DNA of 64,000 bases, from contig OZ244977.1 in NCBI GenBank assembly GCA_965222995.1, positions 3,534,001 through 3,598,000 on the forward strand, in the 5' to 3' direction. Origin of the DNA: SB11 sp965222995. GTDB taxonomy: Bacteria; Bacteroidota; Bacteroidia; UBA8524. Shown here in pieces: positions 44,258-53,498 of this stretch; within the stretch, counting starts at the first letter, position 1; every line of letters starts with the position of its first letter. A program made the position numbers and the translations under genes. The notes below the pieces were generated by a model. The model did no database searches and had not been told where the DNA came from. It saw nothing but the letters and a program-made list of their open reading frames with translations.

Positions 44258-44409
44258 GAGAGTCACCTAAGATCTGAAATGGAGCAAGTTATAAACCTTA
44301 TTATTTGGATTGGTAATTATAATACTTAGAGGACAACTCCTTAAAATCTATAAAAAGGGCAATTGAAATTATACTATGTTAAACAGGTCGTGTGAATCTT
44401 ATAAATACA

Positions 44410-44667
44410 TTAAATACCTTGTACAAGCTCAGAAACAGATATGTTTAGTGCTTTGGCAATCTTTCTCATCGTTTCAAGGGTAGGGTTAGTATTTCCCTTT
44501 TCTATGCGTGTCATATTACCTCTTTCAACATCACAAAGATTAGCAAGCTCAACTTGAGTCATACCTTTTGCCTTGCGTATTCTTCTTACGTTTTCACCAA
44601 AAGTTTTTTGATACTCTTGCTCCACAAGAGCCAAATAGGCATTTCTTACTAAAATTATAGCTATCAT
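44410..44667 (-). CDS. XRE-family HTH regulator
   Basis: An 85-residue Cro/C1-type regulator with GENVRRIRKAKGMTQVELAN, then CDVERGNMTRIEKGNTNPT. Its start lies 2 bases from a possible start of the divergent LytTR gene, so the shared promoter region overlaps both. It may be a repressor of that gene. Confidence 0.88.
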   Translation of the reverse strand: MIAIILVRNAYLALVEQEYQKTFGENVRRIRKAKGMTQVELANLCDVERGNMTRIEKGNTNPTLETMRKIAKALNISVSELVQGI

Positions 44668-44702
44668 ATATGATAGCTTTTTCTTTTTGTATATCTTTGG
44701 CT

Positions 44703-45080
44703 ATGCTCCACCCTCACCTCTCAGCCATATTCAGGAAAAAAGTTGCTTTGCCGTGTCGGCAGGGGCATCACTTCTTTGTGATAGCTGATATTTTGTATTT
44801 TAAAGCGGATAATAAGGAAGCAGTGGCAGTGATGAAGGATAGTGAGGGTGGTGATGTCTGTACTGAGGTTCGTGTATTTCGGTCTTTGAAGGAATTGGAA
44901 AGTGCTTTATCTGCCAGTGGATTTTTACGCATAAGACGTGATATTTTAGTGAATACATTAAATATTACGTCATACTCTAAGGAGCATACCATTGTGTTGT
45001 GTTCTGATGTGGTGTTACACCCTTCTCGTGATAAGGTGCGTGTGGTGGAAGCGTATTTGAGGAAGTTCTTTTATGTGTAA
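44703..45080 (+). CDS. stand-alone LytTR DNA-binding protein
   Basis: A 125-residue protein with one LytTR domain: HHFFVIADILYFKADNKEAV, then LESALSASGFLRIRRDILVN and HPSRDKVRVVEAYLRKFF. No receiver domain is fused. ATG 44703 is preferred since a TATCTTTG promoter-like element ends 4 bases before it; the frame is open to ATG 44670. Probably a regulator of the element. Confidence 0.8.
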   Translation: MLHPHLSAIFRKKVALPCRQGHHFFVIADILYFKADNKEAVAVMKDSEGGDVCTEVRVFRSLKELESALSASGFLRIRRDILVNTLNITSYSKEHTIVLCSDVVLHPSRDKVRVVEAYLRKFFYV

Positions 45081-45118
45081 GGGTGTTATTGTGTATTATT
45101 TGTTATGTGCTTTGGAAT

Positions 45119-45148
45119 AAAAAAGAAAGGTGTTTAATACACCTTTCC
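45119..45148 (-). terminator. terminator overlapping the DUF2958 stop, copy 1
   Basis: GAAAGGTGT pairs with ACACCTTTC around a 5-base loop, with a T-run on the minus strand. A near-identical hairpin follows the other DUF2958 gene. Confidence 0.75.
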
Positions 45149-45442
45149 CTCTTTGATTGCTGAAAGCGGACACTCTTTAAATGATAGGTCGCGTTCTATG
45201 GTTACTCTGTTAGGTAAGTCTATGTTTTCTAATTCTGCTAGTGAAAAGTAGCCTAATTCATCATAGCCTAGACCTGTAACATAGCCAAAGAAGATGTGGT
45301 ATTCAAGGTCATAGCTAATGGCATACCATGTTCCGGTTCCTATGGGATTGAAAAACTTGGCTACGACTATAGCATCTTCTTCATCTTCTTGTGTGCCGAG
45401 TTCTTTAAAGCGTGCTTCTAATTGTTTGGTAAGTAACTTCAT
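45134..45442 (-). CDS. DUF2958 protein, copy 1
   Basis: A 102-residue DUF2958 protein: FFNPIGTGTWYAISYDLEYH and GYVTGLGYDELGYFSLAELE. DUF2958 proteins occur on conjugative elements; the function is unknown. It is paralogous to the gene at 55748 (about two-thirds identical), including the downstream terminator. Confidence 0.85.
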   Translation of the reverse strand: MKLLTKQLEARFKELGTQEDEEDAIVVAKFFNPIGTGTWYAISYDLEYHIFFGYVTGLGYDELGYFSLAELENIDLPNRVTIERDLSFKECPLSAIKEGKVY

Positions 45443-45675
45443 TGTTGTGTATGCTTCCCTTTCACGTTTTGTGAAGTTTTGTTTTGTGCTTTGGAGTGAG
45501 TATAGCAGGGGGAGATAAAGTTTTTCTAAAGTTTTGGGTTACTAACTGGTATGCTCTATACCACTCACTCCACTCTGGCTACTGTTTAGTCCGAAATACC
45601 CTACTACTCCCGTCTTTTTGATAAATTTCTTTGTGTGGGGTACTAGTTTTGGTGCTCATAATCATGCTGTTGCCT

Positions 45676-46206
45676 ATGCTACGAGTTGGTATTCTTTGCT
45701 GTTTTCTTATGTGTTTTTGCTTGTATGGTTTTAGCCAAGTGAAAGACGATACTCCTTCTGAACGTGAACATACGATGTCTAAGGGATTCTTCACTGCCAG
45801 TTTAGGGCTTCACCCTTTAGGGTATGCCTTTAGCAGTATTTCATATAACCACTATATTGGTGTAGGGTACTTAGGTGCTGAATTTGGTTCGTTAGTGGGT
45901 GATGATGGTTCGTATTCGTATGTGTATACGCCTCTTTTGTTATCATATACTTCTGTTGCTAAACCGAAAGGTAAAGGTAGGTTTTTGGGGTATGGGAGTA
46001 TTAAGGTGGGGCAAGCGAACTTTATCTCTGCTACCCCCTTAGACCCTTCTGCTCAACTGTTATTTCCTCCCAGTGAGGATAACCTTGTACTCTTTGGTAT
46101 TCATGGGGGTATTCAAGCAAGGCTTAATAATCATTTCTTTCTTCATACGGAGTTGGGGCTGAGTAATATTTATTCATTCATTGTTGGGTTAACGATTAAG
46201 TTATAG
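45676..46206 (+). CDS. secreted, probable outer-membrane protein
   Basis: A 176-residue protein; ATG 45676 gives a signal peptide (VGILCCFLMCFCLYGFSQ). The frame is also open to 45631. Alternating aromatic/Gly strands (GYLGAEFGSLVGDDGSYSYV) and a final Phe/Leu-rich strand (YSFIVGLTIKL) suggest a small beta-barrel. It is 11 bases from the HpaA-like gene and probably co-transcribed with it. Confidence 0.65.
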   Translation: MLRVGILCCFLMCFCLYGFSQVKDDTPSEREHTMSKGFFTASLGLHPLGYAFSSISYNHYIGVGYLGAEFGSLVGDDGSYSYVYTPLLLSYTSVAKPKGKGRFLGYGSIKVGQANFISATPLDPSAQLLFPPSEDNLVLFGIHGGIQARLNNHFFLHTELGLSNIYSFIVGLTIKL

Positions 46207-46217
46207 GGGGTGGTGGT

Positions 46218-46973
46218 ATGAAATATTTGTTTTGTGTTTTCTATAAAGTGAGTTTGGTTGTTGCTCTTGTTGTACTACTGCTTATTGGTTGTGTTCCACC
46301 ACCACAAACTACTCCTCCGCCAAAGGCAGTGGTGGCTAACTTTGAGTATACGCCACCTGAGCAAGCGAAAGTGAAGGAGCATGATATTGCGTTTATGCTC
46401 ATTCGTCCTGATTATGCCCCAACCTTTACCCATAGGTCAGCTAAGGTGTTTAGGGAGTTTAAGGAGCACTTGGGGAAAGATTTTGAAGAGTTGTTATTAG
46501 CAAGGGGCTACACCATTCGTGGCCCAGTGGATAGGTGGCACGATATTGTGTATCAGGATAAGAAGGAGACGGATTTAGTTATGGAAGTGGAAATTCAGAT
46601 TGCGGTAGCTCCGCTTTCAGGGGCGGTTAAGAGGTATTATAGTTCGGTGCATGAAACCTACCTCTATTATTTGGATGGTGGCATTAGTGTTACGGGTTAT
46701 GTGAACTTGATTCTCAAGGAAGGTTTTTCGCAGGAGAAACTCTATATCAAAAAGATTAGTATTGAGCCTTTGGAGGCTACTGCTAAAAGTTATTTGAAAT
46801 ATTATGACAGAAATATTCCGACAACTGATGTGGGGATACACAATGCTATTGTGCCTCTCTTAGAGAAGGCATACGGGAATTTGCTTTTAAAGGCGTGGGA
46901 GCATTTGCATCCAGAGGAGATTGCTCCGCTTAAAGGTGAGGTGAAGAAGTTGAGGGAGAAGAGGGGGTATTAA
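46218..46973 (+). CDS. HpaA-like (neuraminyllactose-binding hemagglutinin family) lipoprotein
   Basis: A 251-residue lipoprotein (lipobox VLLLIGC). The body aligns with the Helicobacter HpaA family in order: EYTPPEQAKVKEHDIAFMLI, RPDYAPTF, then EELLLARGYTIRG and a C-terminal KLREKRG ending near the family's KGKR tail. HpaA proteins are surface adhesins, although the ligand here is unknown. It lies in a mobile cargo block. Confidence 0.7.
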   Translation: MKYLFCVFYKVSLVVALVVLLLIGCVPPPQTTPPPKAVVANFEYTPPEQAKVKEHDIAFMLIRPDYAPTFTHRSAKVFREFKEHLGKDFEELLLARGYTIRGPVDRWHDIVYQDKKETDLVMEVEIQIAVAPLSGAVKRYYSSVHETYLYYLDGGISVTGYVNLILKEGFSQEKLYIKKISIEPLEATAKSYLKYYDRNIPTTDVGIHNAIVPLLEKAYGNLLLKAWEHLHPEEIAPLKGEVKKLREKRGY

Positions 46974-46994
46974 CCCCCTAATCTATCAACTGAT

Positions 46995-47201
46995 TTATGA
47001 CTTATGACACTCTCTACAACAATGATAACAACCATCCACTTTTGTATATCTTCGCCTTGCCTCAGCTACAGCTCCTTCACAACTGGAATACTCTCCCAAA
47101 TACTCTCTATTTTGAGCATCAGGTAAAAATCGACAATCTTCAGTATGAACTTCATGCTCTCCTGTGGATTGAGCTTGTTTGTTGACATAATACTTCTTCA
47201 T
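46995..47201 (-). CDS. small Cys/His-motif protein
   Basis: A 68-residue protein with HTEDCRFLP and GCYHCCRECHK, a candidate H-x3-C...C-x2-C metal site. It is the first of three proteins in this block with related motifs. No signal peptide. Confidence 0.65.
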   Translation of the reverse strand: MKKYYVNKQAQSTGEHEVHTEDCRFLPDAQNREYLGEYSSCEGAVAEARRRYTKVDGCYHCCRECHKS

Positions 47202-47235
47202 AATTTATTTTAATTTTAAGTAATCTATTTAATTG

Positions 47236-47667
47236 CTAATAGCAGATTTTACATGCTCGATACCCAGAGTTTTGGGCTTGGCTTTTTGAAACCTTACTTA
47301 TACCGGATTTACACCTCTTTAATCCTCTACACTGGTGAGAATGATAAGCATAAGAGCTTTTGCTATTACAAACAAAAACAGTTGATTCATTCTGCTTTGT
47401 AGTAGCTTTTGTCTTACTGATATAGTCCTTAAAAACATAGCCGGTAAGAGTGTCATTAACTGTCACTTTAACCCAAGCACCAGTAAAAGAGTTTACTTTT
47501 AAAGGTGTTCCTTTTGGAACTGTTGTAACAATTGATGATTGTGTGTTTGGCTGTGTTCTAACATTTAAACTGTTGACTGAAACATAATAGGTTTCATTAG
47601 TAGTTTGTGAAAATGCTGTTACTGCACATGTAATTAACAGCATTATTAATGCGATTCTTTTATTCAT
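47236..47667 (-). CDS. SH3-type secreted protein with C-terminal Cys/His motif
   Basis: A 143-residue protein with a signal peptide (LIMLLITCAVTAFSQ). Residues ~25-85 are a bacterial SH3 domain (YYVSVNSLNVRTQPN, TVPKGTPLKVNSFTGAWV). The C-terminus carries YHSHQCRGLKRCKSG and GYRACKICY, an Ada-like zinc pattern. It probably binds peptidoglycan or another surface ligand. Confidence 0.78.
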   Translation of the reverse strand: MNKRIALIMLLITCAVTAFSQTTNETYYVSVNSLNVRTQPNTQSSIVTTVPKGTPLKVNSFTGAWVKVTVNDTLTGYVFKDYISKTKATTKQNESTVFVCNSKSSYAYHSHQCRGLKRCKSGISKVSKSQAQNSGYRACKICY

Positions 47668-47678
47668 AGGTTTTGTAA

Positions 47679-48818
47679 TTAGTTTTTGGTTATAACAGGA
47701 ATAGAATAGGTGTCTATCTCTGGCTCTCTAAAAATTTTCTTTTCTACTATAGGTTTTATGATAGGCACCTCTTTTTCAACATAGTCAAACGAAACAGTTT
47801 CAATTATTGCACTTACCTTAACGTTAGCATCAATACCTTGCATTATATTATCATTACTGAAACACAAATAGTATGTTCCTTGACACATTCTTGGGTCTAA
47901 AATTTTCTTATATCCGGCTACACCTTTACCCCTATCCCAGAAAGAGAAATTCTTATCCCCCATAAATAGATTTTTGTTCTCTTGATCTGTTAAAATATAT
48001 AGAACATCTTCCCCAATCTTTGGAATTATCAATTCAGCTACTACACCAATTGCCAAAGCACCCAGTGGAGTTGCAAATGCTGCTGCTCCTCTTTTAGCAA
48101 GGTTAACTACTGTTTTTGAGTTTTCTGACCAAGCTGCATTGGCGTCTTCACCAACACCAACCCAATATGCCCAAGCAACAACACTTGTTACTTTCTTTTC
48201 AGTTTCATGGTTTTGTGGAAGAGTAAAATGCATCCACGTTCTATTTCCATTACTATTTGTTTTAGAATGCACTCTCTCAATCTTATCTATTATTAATACC
48301 TCATTGATTGTTCTTGAAACTTCTTCCTTTTTTAGTTGTTTTATATATGAGGTATCATGGCTCACAACAACATTTCTGGTATATGTTTTCCAAGTAGTAT
48401 CAGTTTTTAATATCCATTCAACAGTAGTGTTAAAGTTTACAAATTCTTCAGAAGCCGGAATGCGGTATATAGAATATGAACAAACCCTTTTACCAAGTTT
48501 GCCATTATAAAATCTAAACTTAAATACTGACTCGTGGATTGAAGTAATGGTCTTATTTTGTACTGAAGAAACTTTAAACTCCTTAAACCTTGAAGCACTT
48601 GGGTATTCAATTATTTCAAATTCTTTCAATTCTTTCCCACCTTCAATATGTAAGTTGAAAATTAGCTTGTCTCCCGGGGCAAACCCGTAGAAAAAATTTT
48701 CTTCACTTAATCCCGAAACTTTTACTTTTCCTTCAGCAACCAAAATTTTTGCCTGTGACAAACTTGTAGTTGGATTAAGTAAAAACAGTAAACTGATTAT
48801 TATTAATATACATCTCAT
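47679..48818 (-). CDS. secreted protein, unknown function
   Basis: A 379-residue protein with a signal peptide (LLFLLNPTTSLSQ). Its middle has a hydrophobic Ala/Gly-rich segment (ATPLGALAIGVVAELIIP). Other parts are beta-rich. It is in the same minus-strand run as the SH3 protein, 12 bases upstream. No family recognised. Confidence 0.65.
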   Translation of the reverse strand: MRCILIIISLLFLLNPTTSLSQAKILVAEGKVKVSGLSEENFFYGFAPGDKLIFNLHIEGGKELKEFEIIEYPSASRFKEFKVSSVQNKTITSIHESVFKFRFYNGKLGKRVCSYSIYRIPASEEFVNFNTTVEWILKTDTTWKTYTRNVVVSHDTSYIKQLKKEEVSRTINEVLIIDKIERVHSKTNSNGNRTWMHFTLPQNHETEKKVTSVVAWAYWVGVGEDANAAWSENSKTVVNLAKRGAAAFATPLGALAIGVVAELIIPKIGEDVLYILTDQENKNLFMGDKNFSFWDRGKGVAGYKKILDPRMCQGTYYLCFSNDNIMQGIDANVKVSAIIETVSFDYVEKEVPIIKPIVEKKIFREPEIDTYSIPVITKN

Positions 48819-48841
48819 GCTAATACTATTTCTTAATTGGA

Positions 48842-49156
48842 TTATTCGTTCTTAGGACTTTCTTGTTCACTTAGCTTTTCTGGTGTACATCGAGAACAAG
48901 GTTGTAAGCCTTGTTGCACAGCATCTCGTAATGAAATTGGAATTTTACTTTTCCATAAATAAGTACACTCTATTTTGTGATACTTACTTCCAGTCTTAGT
49001 CTGATAAACAATAATATCTTCTTTGCTATTTTTAGGGCTGCAGGATATTGCAATTAGTGTTGCAACAAAGAGTAGGAGGAGGCTTTTTGCAATACCTCTA
49101 AATACTATTGATTTATTGACTTCACTAATTCTTAACTGTTTATGGGTTGCAATCAT
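48842..49156 (-). CDS. anchored protein with Cys/His motif
   Basis: A 104-residue protein starting at ATG 49156. It has a hydrophobic segment and Cys (LLLLFVATLIAISCSPKN, lipobox-like). The C-terminal half has the motif KTGSKYHKIECTYLWKSK, then GLQPCSRCTP, related to those in the two neighbouring proteins. The function is unknown. Confidence 0.68.
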   Translation of the reverse strand: MIATHKQLRISEVNKSIVFRGIAKSLLLLFVATLIAISCSPKNSKEDIIVYQTKTGSKYHKIECTYLWKSKIPISLRDAVQQGLQPCSRCTPEKLSEQESPKNE

Positions 49157-49245
49157 ATTAAATGCAAGTAACACAGGTGAAGTCTTAGGTCTAAATATCT
49201 TTTCCCTACCTTATTATTTATTATCCCAACACTAAAAAATGTATA

Positions 49246-50376
49246 TCATTGAATATTTATGATACTCCAAACCCCACCTAATTTTTGGTATATCATACGC
49301 TCAATGGGTTTTACCCCGTAAAGCTCAATATGCCTAAACCTTTTCATTTCAAGTTGACTATAGTGAATATCAATGACTATAAGCCTAATAGCATTACTAA
49401 ACTGAACATCAACTTCATAAATACTCTCCTTCTCTATTCTTGAGTCATGAATTTCCCATTGTAAAGGGAGAGTATTTACTATTAAATAGGTAAAGTTTGA
49501 TGTCCCGGTTTTAGTATTAAAATAAATTTCAAAATTCTCAAGTCCATAGGGTAATTCAAGCAATGAGCTTGCTGAAATGATTCCATTATTTTTTAAACCG
49601 GATATTGTTTTGATATTATCAATACCGTTTGTGAAGAGCACACTATTCTGATAGTATTTATAGTCATTTTCTTTATTGTGTTTTTGTAAAAGTGCTGATA
49701 CTTCTTGTAAGGAGCTTTTCTGCCAGTTCTCTTCAACAATAAATTTTTGAAAATTAAGGGTAGTTAAGTTTTCTACTTCCTTAACTCTCTTGGTTAAGTC
49801 TTTTGTAATTTCACTACTGGCAGGACGCTTTGACTGGTAATTAGCTATTATGAAATATGACACTATCCCACATAAAATTAAAATAAAAAGTAGTTTCAAT
49901 AGATAGGCTTTCCTTGTAAAAAAAGCTATACAAGAAGCAATGAAATAGTAGGCTTTAGACTTGAGCCGAATTATTTTTTGTATTTCTGATAAAATATATT
50001 CATTACCCTTATCAGCATTTAATGCCCAAATATTAATTAACGAGGGGTGTACTTCTACAACCTTTTCAATACTGATACCATGAAGGATTGGGATAAAACT
50101 ACCCTTCATCTTTTCTAATGCAAAAAGTTCACCATAAGCCCATCGACTGGTATATAAAGAGCTTATTACTGCAACTCCATATCTTGAGTTCTCTAACCCG
50201 CCATTTACAATATGGAATACATCAGAACCAGCAACAAGCTCTTTTTGGGCATACCAAACCTTATACCCTAAGGCTTTAAGGTCTCTGACCAATTCTTCTA
50301 CATAATCACGGTCTTCTACCACATAGGATATAAATATATCATAAGACTTAAAACTTGGAAGAAAGAAGTTTCCCAT
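49246..50376 (-). CDS. TIR-domain protein with transmembrane helix
   Basis: A 376-residue protein. Residues ~10-135 form a TIR domain: YDIFISYVVEDRDYVEELV, then GYKVWYAQKELVAGSD and TSRWAYGELFALEK, with Trp79 and Glu83 of the usual NADase site. A transmembrane helix is at ~158-178. The C-terminal 200 residues are soluble and unrecognised. Bacterial TIR proteins cleave NAD in defence systems, so this is a candidate immunity effector. It is adjacent to an HNH nuclease. Confidence 0.82.
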   Translation of the reverse strand: MGNFFLPSFKSYDIFISYVVEDRDYVEELVRDLKALGYKVWYAQKELVAGSDVFHIVNGGLENSRYGVAVISSLYTSRWAYGELFALEKMKGSFIPILHGISIEKVVEVHPSLINIWALNADKGNEYILSEIQKIIRLKSKAYYFIASCIAFFTRKAYLLKLLFILILCGIVSYFIIANYQSKRPASSEITKDLTKRVKEVENLTTLNFQKFIVEENWQKSSLQEVSALLQKHNKENDYKYYQNSVLFTNGIDNIKTISGLKNNGIISASSLLELPYGLENFEIYFNTKTGTSNFTYLIVNTLPLQWEIHDSRIEKESIYEVDVQFSNAIRLIVIDIHYSQLEMKRFRHIELYGVKPIERMIYQKLGGVWSIINIQ

Positions 50377-50398
50377 GTTTAAGTAGCCTATAATTTCA

Positions 50399-50710
50399 TT
50401 ATGAGGACACCTTACAATAGTTTCCGCTAGTACTGTCGGATTTATATCTATTGTTTTCCCATTGAAGGGGTTGTAGATTTGAAAGGTTATCTTTCCCTCC
50501 TTTGCTTACAGGCTTAATATGGTCTACTTCCCAACCTAGCGATGTTGTTTCACCATGTTTAGAATACATGATTTTGGCTCCGCAAGTGTCCTTCCTATAG
50601 ACATTAGGATTTAAACCCGTAATAACCTTACCTTTTTCCCATACTGCTTGAATTGTTTCTTCAGAAAACGGCTTATTATCCGTTGTTGTGTTTGGTTTTC
50701 TTTGTGACAT
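50399..50710 (-). CDS. HNH endonuclease-fold protein
   Basis: A 103-residue protein with the HNH core GWEVDHIKPVSKGGKDNLSN then LQPLQWENNRYKSD. His64, Asn75/78 and the terminal Asn87 fit. An RKDTCGAKI part may hold a partial zinc site. It is upstream of the TIR gene by 22 bases on the same strand, so both may be one operon. Confidence 0.82.
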   Translation of the reverse strand: MSQRKPNTTTDNKPFSEETIQAVWEKGKVITGLNPNVYRKDTCGAKIMYSKHGETTSLGWEVDHIKPVSKGGKDNLSNLQPLQWENNRYKSDSTSGNYCKVSS

Positions 50711-50813
50711 AATCGTATTGTTTTATCCCACAAATGAACTAAGGCTATTGCATTAAGCTGAAGTTATTTTTCCTAACCCCCGTAATTTCTTCCCCTGATT
50801 TAAAAATCCTTAT

Positions 50814-51569
50814 TCATACTAATTTCAAAAGTTTCTTTAGAGTCTCTTTATGAGTTGGGCTAACAGGTATTTCAGTATCATTAATAATAATGAGTGAGCC
50901 ACCTCCTTTAATCTTGTCAATTTTTGTAAGGTTAACAACGTACGATTTATGAACCTGCACTAAATCGCTATGACCAATAGACTGAAACGTTTTTGACATT
51001 GGCATAGTTTGAAGAAGATTAGCTCCATTGCTCAAAACAATTGTGGAATAAGTCCGTGCTGCTTGAATATATAATAGCTCTGAAATATGATACTTATTAT
51101 ATGACCCTCCTTTATCTTTAAGGTAAATAGTGTCCTTATCGTGAAGTTGAATTGGGGTTGTTTCTCCTTCAAAGTCTTTACTATGCTTAACATTTTGTGA
51201 GTTGTTCAATAATGCTCTCTGAATACTCACTTCCAATTGGTGTACATTGAATGGCTTAGCCAAGTAATCAGAAGGGTTAACTTTTTCCGCTCTGACAATT
51301 GTTTCTTTATCCTTAAAGTTTGTTAGAAAAATTATCGGGATGTCTTGTATTTTCTTTAAATCTTCTGCGGTTCTAATTCCATCTTCTTTACTCGCAATTT
51401 GAACATCTAAGAAAACTATGTCGGGAATATTAGCTGAAAATGAACTAATGGCACTCTTATATGAATCTACAGTATCAGTTATTGAGTAGCCTAAATTTTC
51501 CAAGTCTGATGCCAGCCCCTCGGCTATTAAGCTGTCATCTTCTACAATCAAAATCTTTAATGCGTTCAT
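50814..51569 (-). CDS. LytTR response regulator
   Basis: A 251-residue response regulator. The receiver (residues 1-120) has ILIVEDDSLIAEGL, phospho-acceptor in DIVFLDVQIASKED, and YLAKPFNVHQL. The LytTR DNA-binding domain is C-terminal, with YLKDKGGSYNKYHISELLYI and LVQVHKSYVVNLTKI. Divergent from the TPR histidine kinase, its likely partner. Confidence 0.92.
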   Translation of the reverse strand: MNALKILIVEDDSLIAEGLASDLENLGYSITDTVDSYKSAISSFSANIPDIVFLDVQIASKEDGIRTAEDLKKIQDIPIIFLTNFKDKETIVRAEKVNPSDYLAKPFNVHQLEVSIQRALLNNSQNVKHSKDFEGETTPIQLHDKDTIYLKDKGGSYNKYHISELLYIQAARTYSTIVLSNGANLLQTMPMSKTFQSIGHSDLVQVHKSYVVNLTKIDKIKGGGSLIIINDTEIPVSPTHKETLKKLLKLV

Positions 51570-51617
51570 TTTTAATTAAATGCAATATTCACGGGAAAAT
51601 ACCTATAATTTTGGTTT

Positions 51618-53498
51618 ATGAAACTATCATTTCTAATTTCATTAAGCCTATTTATACTTCCAGTAGAGTTATTGGGGCAAAATAAAATTGAAGCTGACTC
51701 TGAAGCCAATATTGCACAAAGTTTAAGCGATAGTGCTATTAAATTATGGAGAAAAGGAAGCTATAAACCGGCACTAAAAACCATTGATTTAGCTCTTTCT
51801 CATGCACAGAAAGATAATGATACTGTAGTTATTGCAAAATGCTTAAACAATACAGGACTTATATATAATAGTCTAGGAGACCCCGTTAAAAGTCTATTCT
51901 ATTATGAACAATCTTTAACACTGCTCAAAAAAATTAATCATAAAAAGTTATTGCCTACTGCATTACTAAATATCGGTATTGCCTATAAAGAACAGGCATT
52001 ATATGATAAAGCTATAAAATATCTGTATGAGTCAGCATCAGAGTTTGAAGACGGAAAGGACACATTAAAACTATCCTCCGCTCTAAACACCATTGGTAAC
52101 ATCTTAATGATTGAAAAGGACTATACTTCTGCTCTTAAAATACACTTTCAATCACTTCAGCTCCGCAAACAAATACAATACCTAAAAGGCGTTTCAGGAT
52201 CATTAAACAATATTGGTATCATTTATAAATCACTTGAAAATTATGATTCTGCGTTATGGTATTTAACTTCATCGTTATCTATTATAGATTCAATAAAGCC
52301 TTTGTCTGAAGATAAAGCCAACACATTATCGCATATTGGAGATATATATAAGTTTAAATCTAATTATAAAATTGCATTAGAATATTATGAAAAAGCCCAC
52401 CATATAAGAGAAAAACTCAAAAATATGAAAGGGATAGCCCATTCATATTTTGAACTGGGAGTACTTAAATTTGACCTTGAAGATTACCCTGCCTCCTCTC
52501 AATATTTATTAAAAAGTATAGCAGTTGCTACAGAAATAAATGCATTGGATGTTCTTTTGAAATGCTTTAATAAATTAAGGCAGGTTTATAGAAAAACTAA
52601 CGATTTATATTTAGCACTACAGTATGATGATAAGTATATTGATGTAAGTGAGAGAGTTCTAAATGAAAAAACAAAAGAAGCAATCATTAGAACCCAAGTA
52701 GCCTATGAAACAGAAAAGAAACAGCAAGAAATTGTAAACCTTAATGCTCAAAAAGAAAAACAGGCAGCACTAATTCAATTAAATGAATTAAAGCTAAGTT
52801 CCCGAAATAAACAGCTTATTTTTTCTGGTATAATTGTATGCATACTGGTAATTATAGTAGCCCTAATTTATAGCAGGTATAAACAGAAAAAAAAGCATGC
52901 ACTTGAATTAGATATTCTAAGACGTGAACTACACCATAGAGTGAATAATAACTTTCAAGTTCTTTCATCAATCTTAAAACTGCAAGCAAAAGGAGCTACT
53001 GACCTTGAAACAAAAACACTGCTTGAAAGCAATGTAAACAGAGTTGATGCAATGAAATTAGTCCACCACGGGTTATATCAATATGCAGATGAAAAAAACG
53101 TAAACCTTCATAGTTATATAACTGAAATACTAAACAACTTACTTATTGCTCACGGGTTTAATCCGCAGTCAGTTGTTACAAAACTAACTATAGATACTAA
53201 CTTGTTTCTATCCCCCGATAGAGCTTTACCGTTTGGATTAATTGTTAATGAGCTTATCTCCAACTCATTTAAACATGCCTTTACCAACTCAAAAATTAAA
53301 CCTATGATAGATTTAACCATTACGTCTGATAATGAAAATATTTTGTTCTCATATTCTGATAATGGAACAGTGACAACTACATCATCTAAGAAAGTTTCTT
53401 TTGGTTTGAAAATAATTAAAAGTCAAATCAGCCAATTGCAAGGAACGCTTCATACCAGTAGTGATAATTTCGCTTATAGTATGTCATTTAAAAAATAG
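51618..53498 (+). CDS. TPR sensor histidine kinase (HisKA_2)
   Basis: A 626-residue protein with a signal peptide (LISLSLFILPVELLG), six or more TPR repeats (residues ~35-375, typical spacing of ALNTIGNILMIEKDYTSALK), a coiled coil, a transmembrane helix near residue 400 (LIFSGIIVCILVIIVALIYS), and a HisKA_2 domain with ELHHRVNNNFQVLSSIL (His439/440). The HATPase region follows (LPFGLIVNELISNSFKHAF). It probably phosphorylates the divergent LytTR regulator. The TPR region would be periplasmic. Confidence 0.93.
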   Translation: MKLSFLISLSLFILPVELLGQNKIEADSEANIAQSLSDSAIKLWRKGSYKPALKTIDLALSHAQKDNDTVVIAKCLNNTGLIYNSLGDPVKSLFYYEQSLTLLKKINHKKLLPTALLNIGIAYKEQALYDKAIKYLYESASEFEDGKDTLKLSSALNTIGNILMIEKDYTSALKIHFQSLQLRKQIQYLKGVSGSLNNIGIIYKSLENYDSALWYLTSSLSIIDSIKPLSEDKANTLSHIGDIYKFKSNYKIALEYYEKAHHIREKLKNMKGIAHSYFELGVLKFDLEDYPASSQYLLKSIAVATEINALDVLLKCFNKLRQVYRKTNDLYLALQYDDKYIDVSERVLNEKTKEAIIRTQVAYETEKKQQEIVNLNAQKEKQAALIQLNELKLSSRNKQLIFSGIIVCILVIIVALIYSRYKQKKKHALELDILRRELHHRVNNNFQVLSSILKLQAKGATDLETKTLLESNVNRVDAMKLVHHGLYQYADEKNVNLHSYITEILNNLLIAHGFNPQSVVTKLTIDTNLFLSPDRALPFGLIVNELISNSFKHAFTNSKIKPMIDLTITSDNENILFSYSDNGTVTTTSSKKVSFGLKIIKSQISQLQGTLHTSSDNFAYSMSFKK

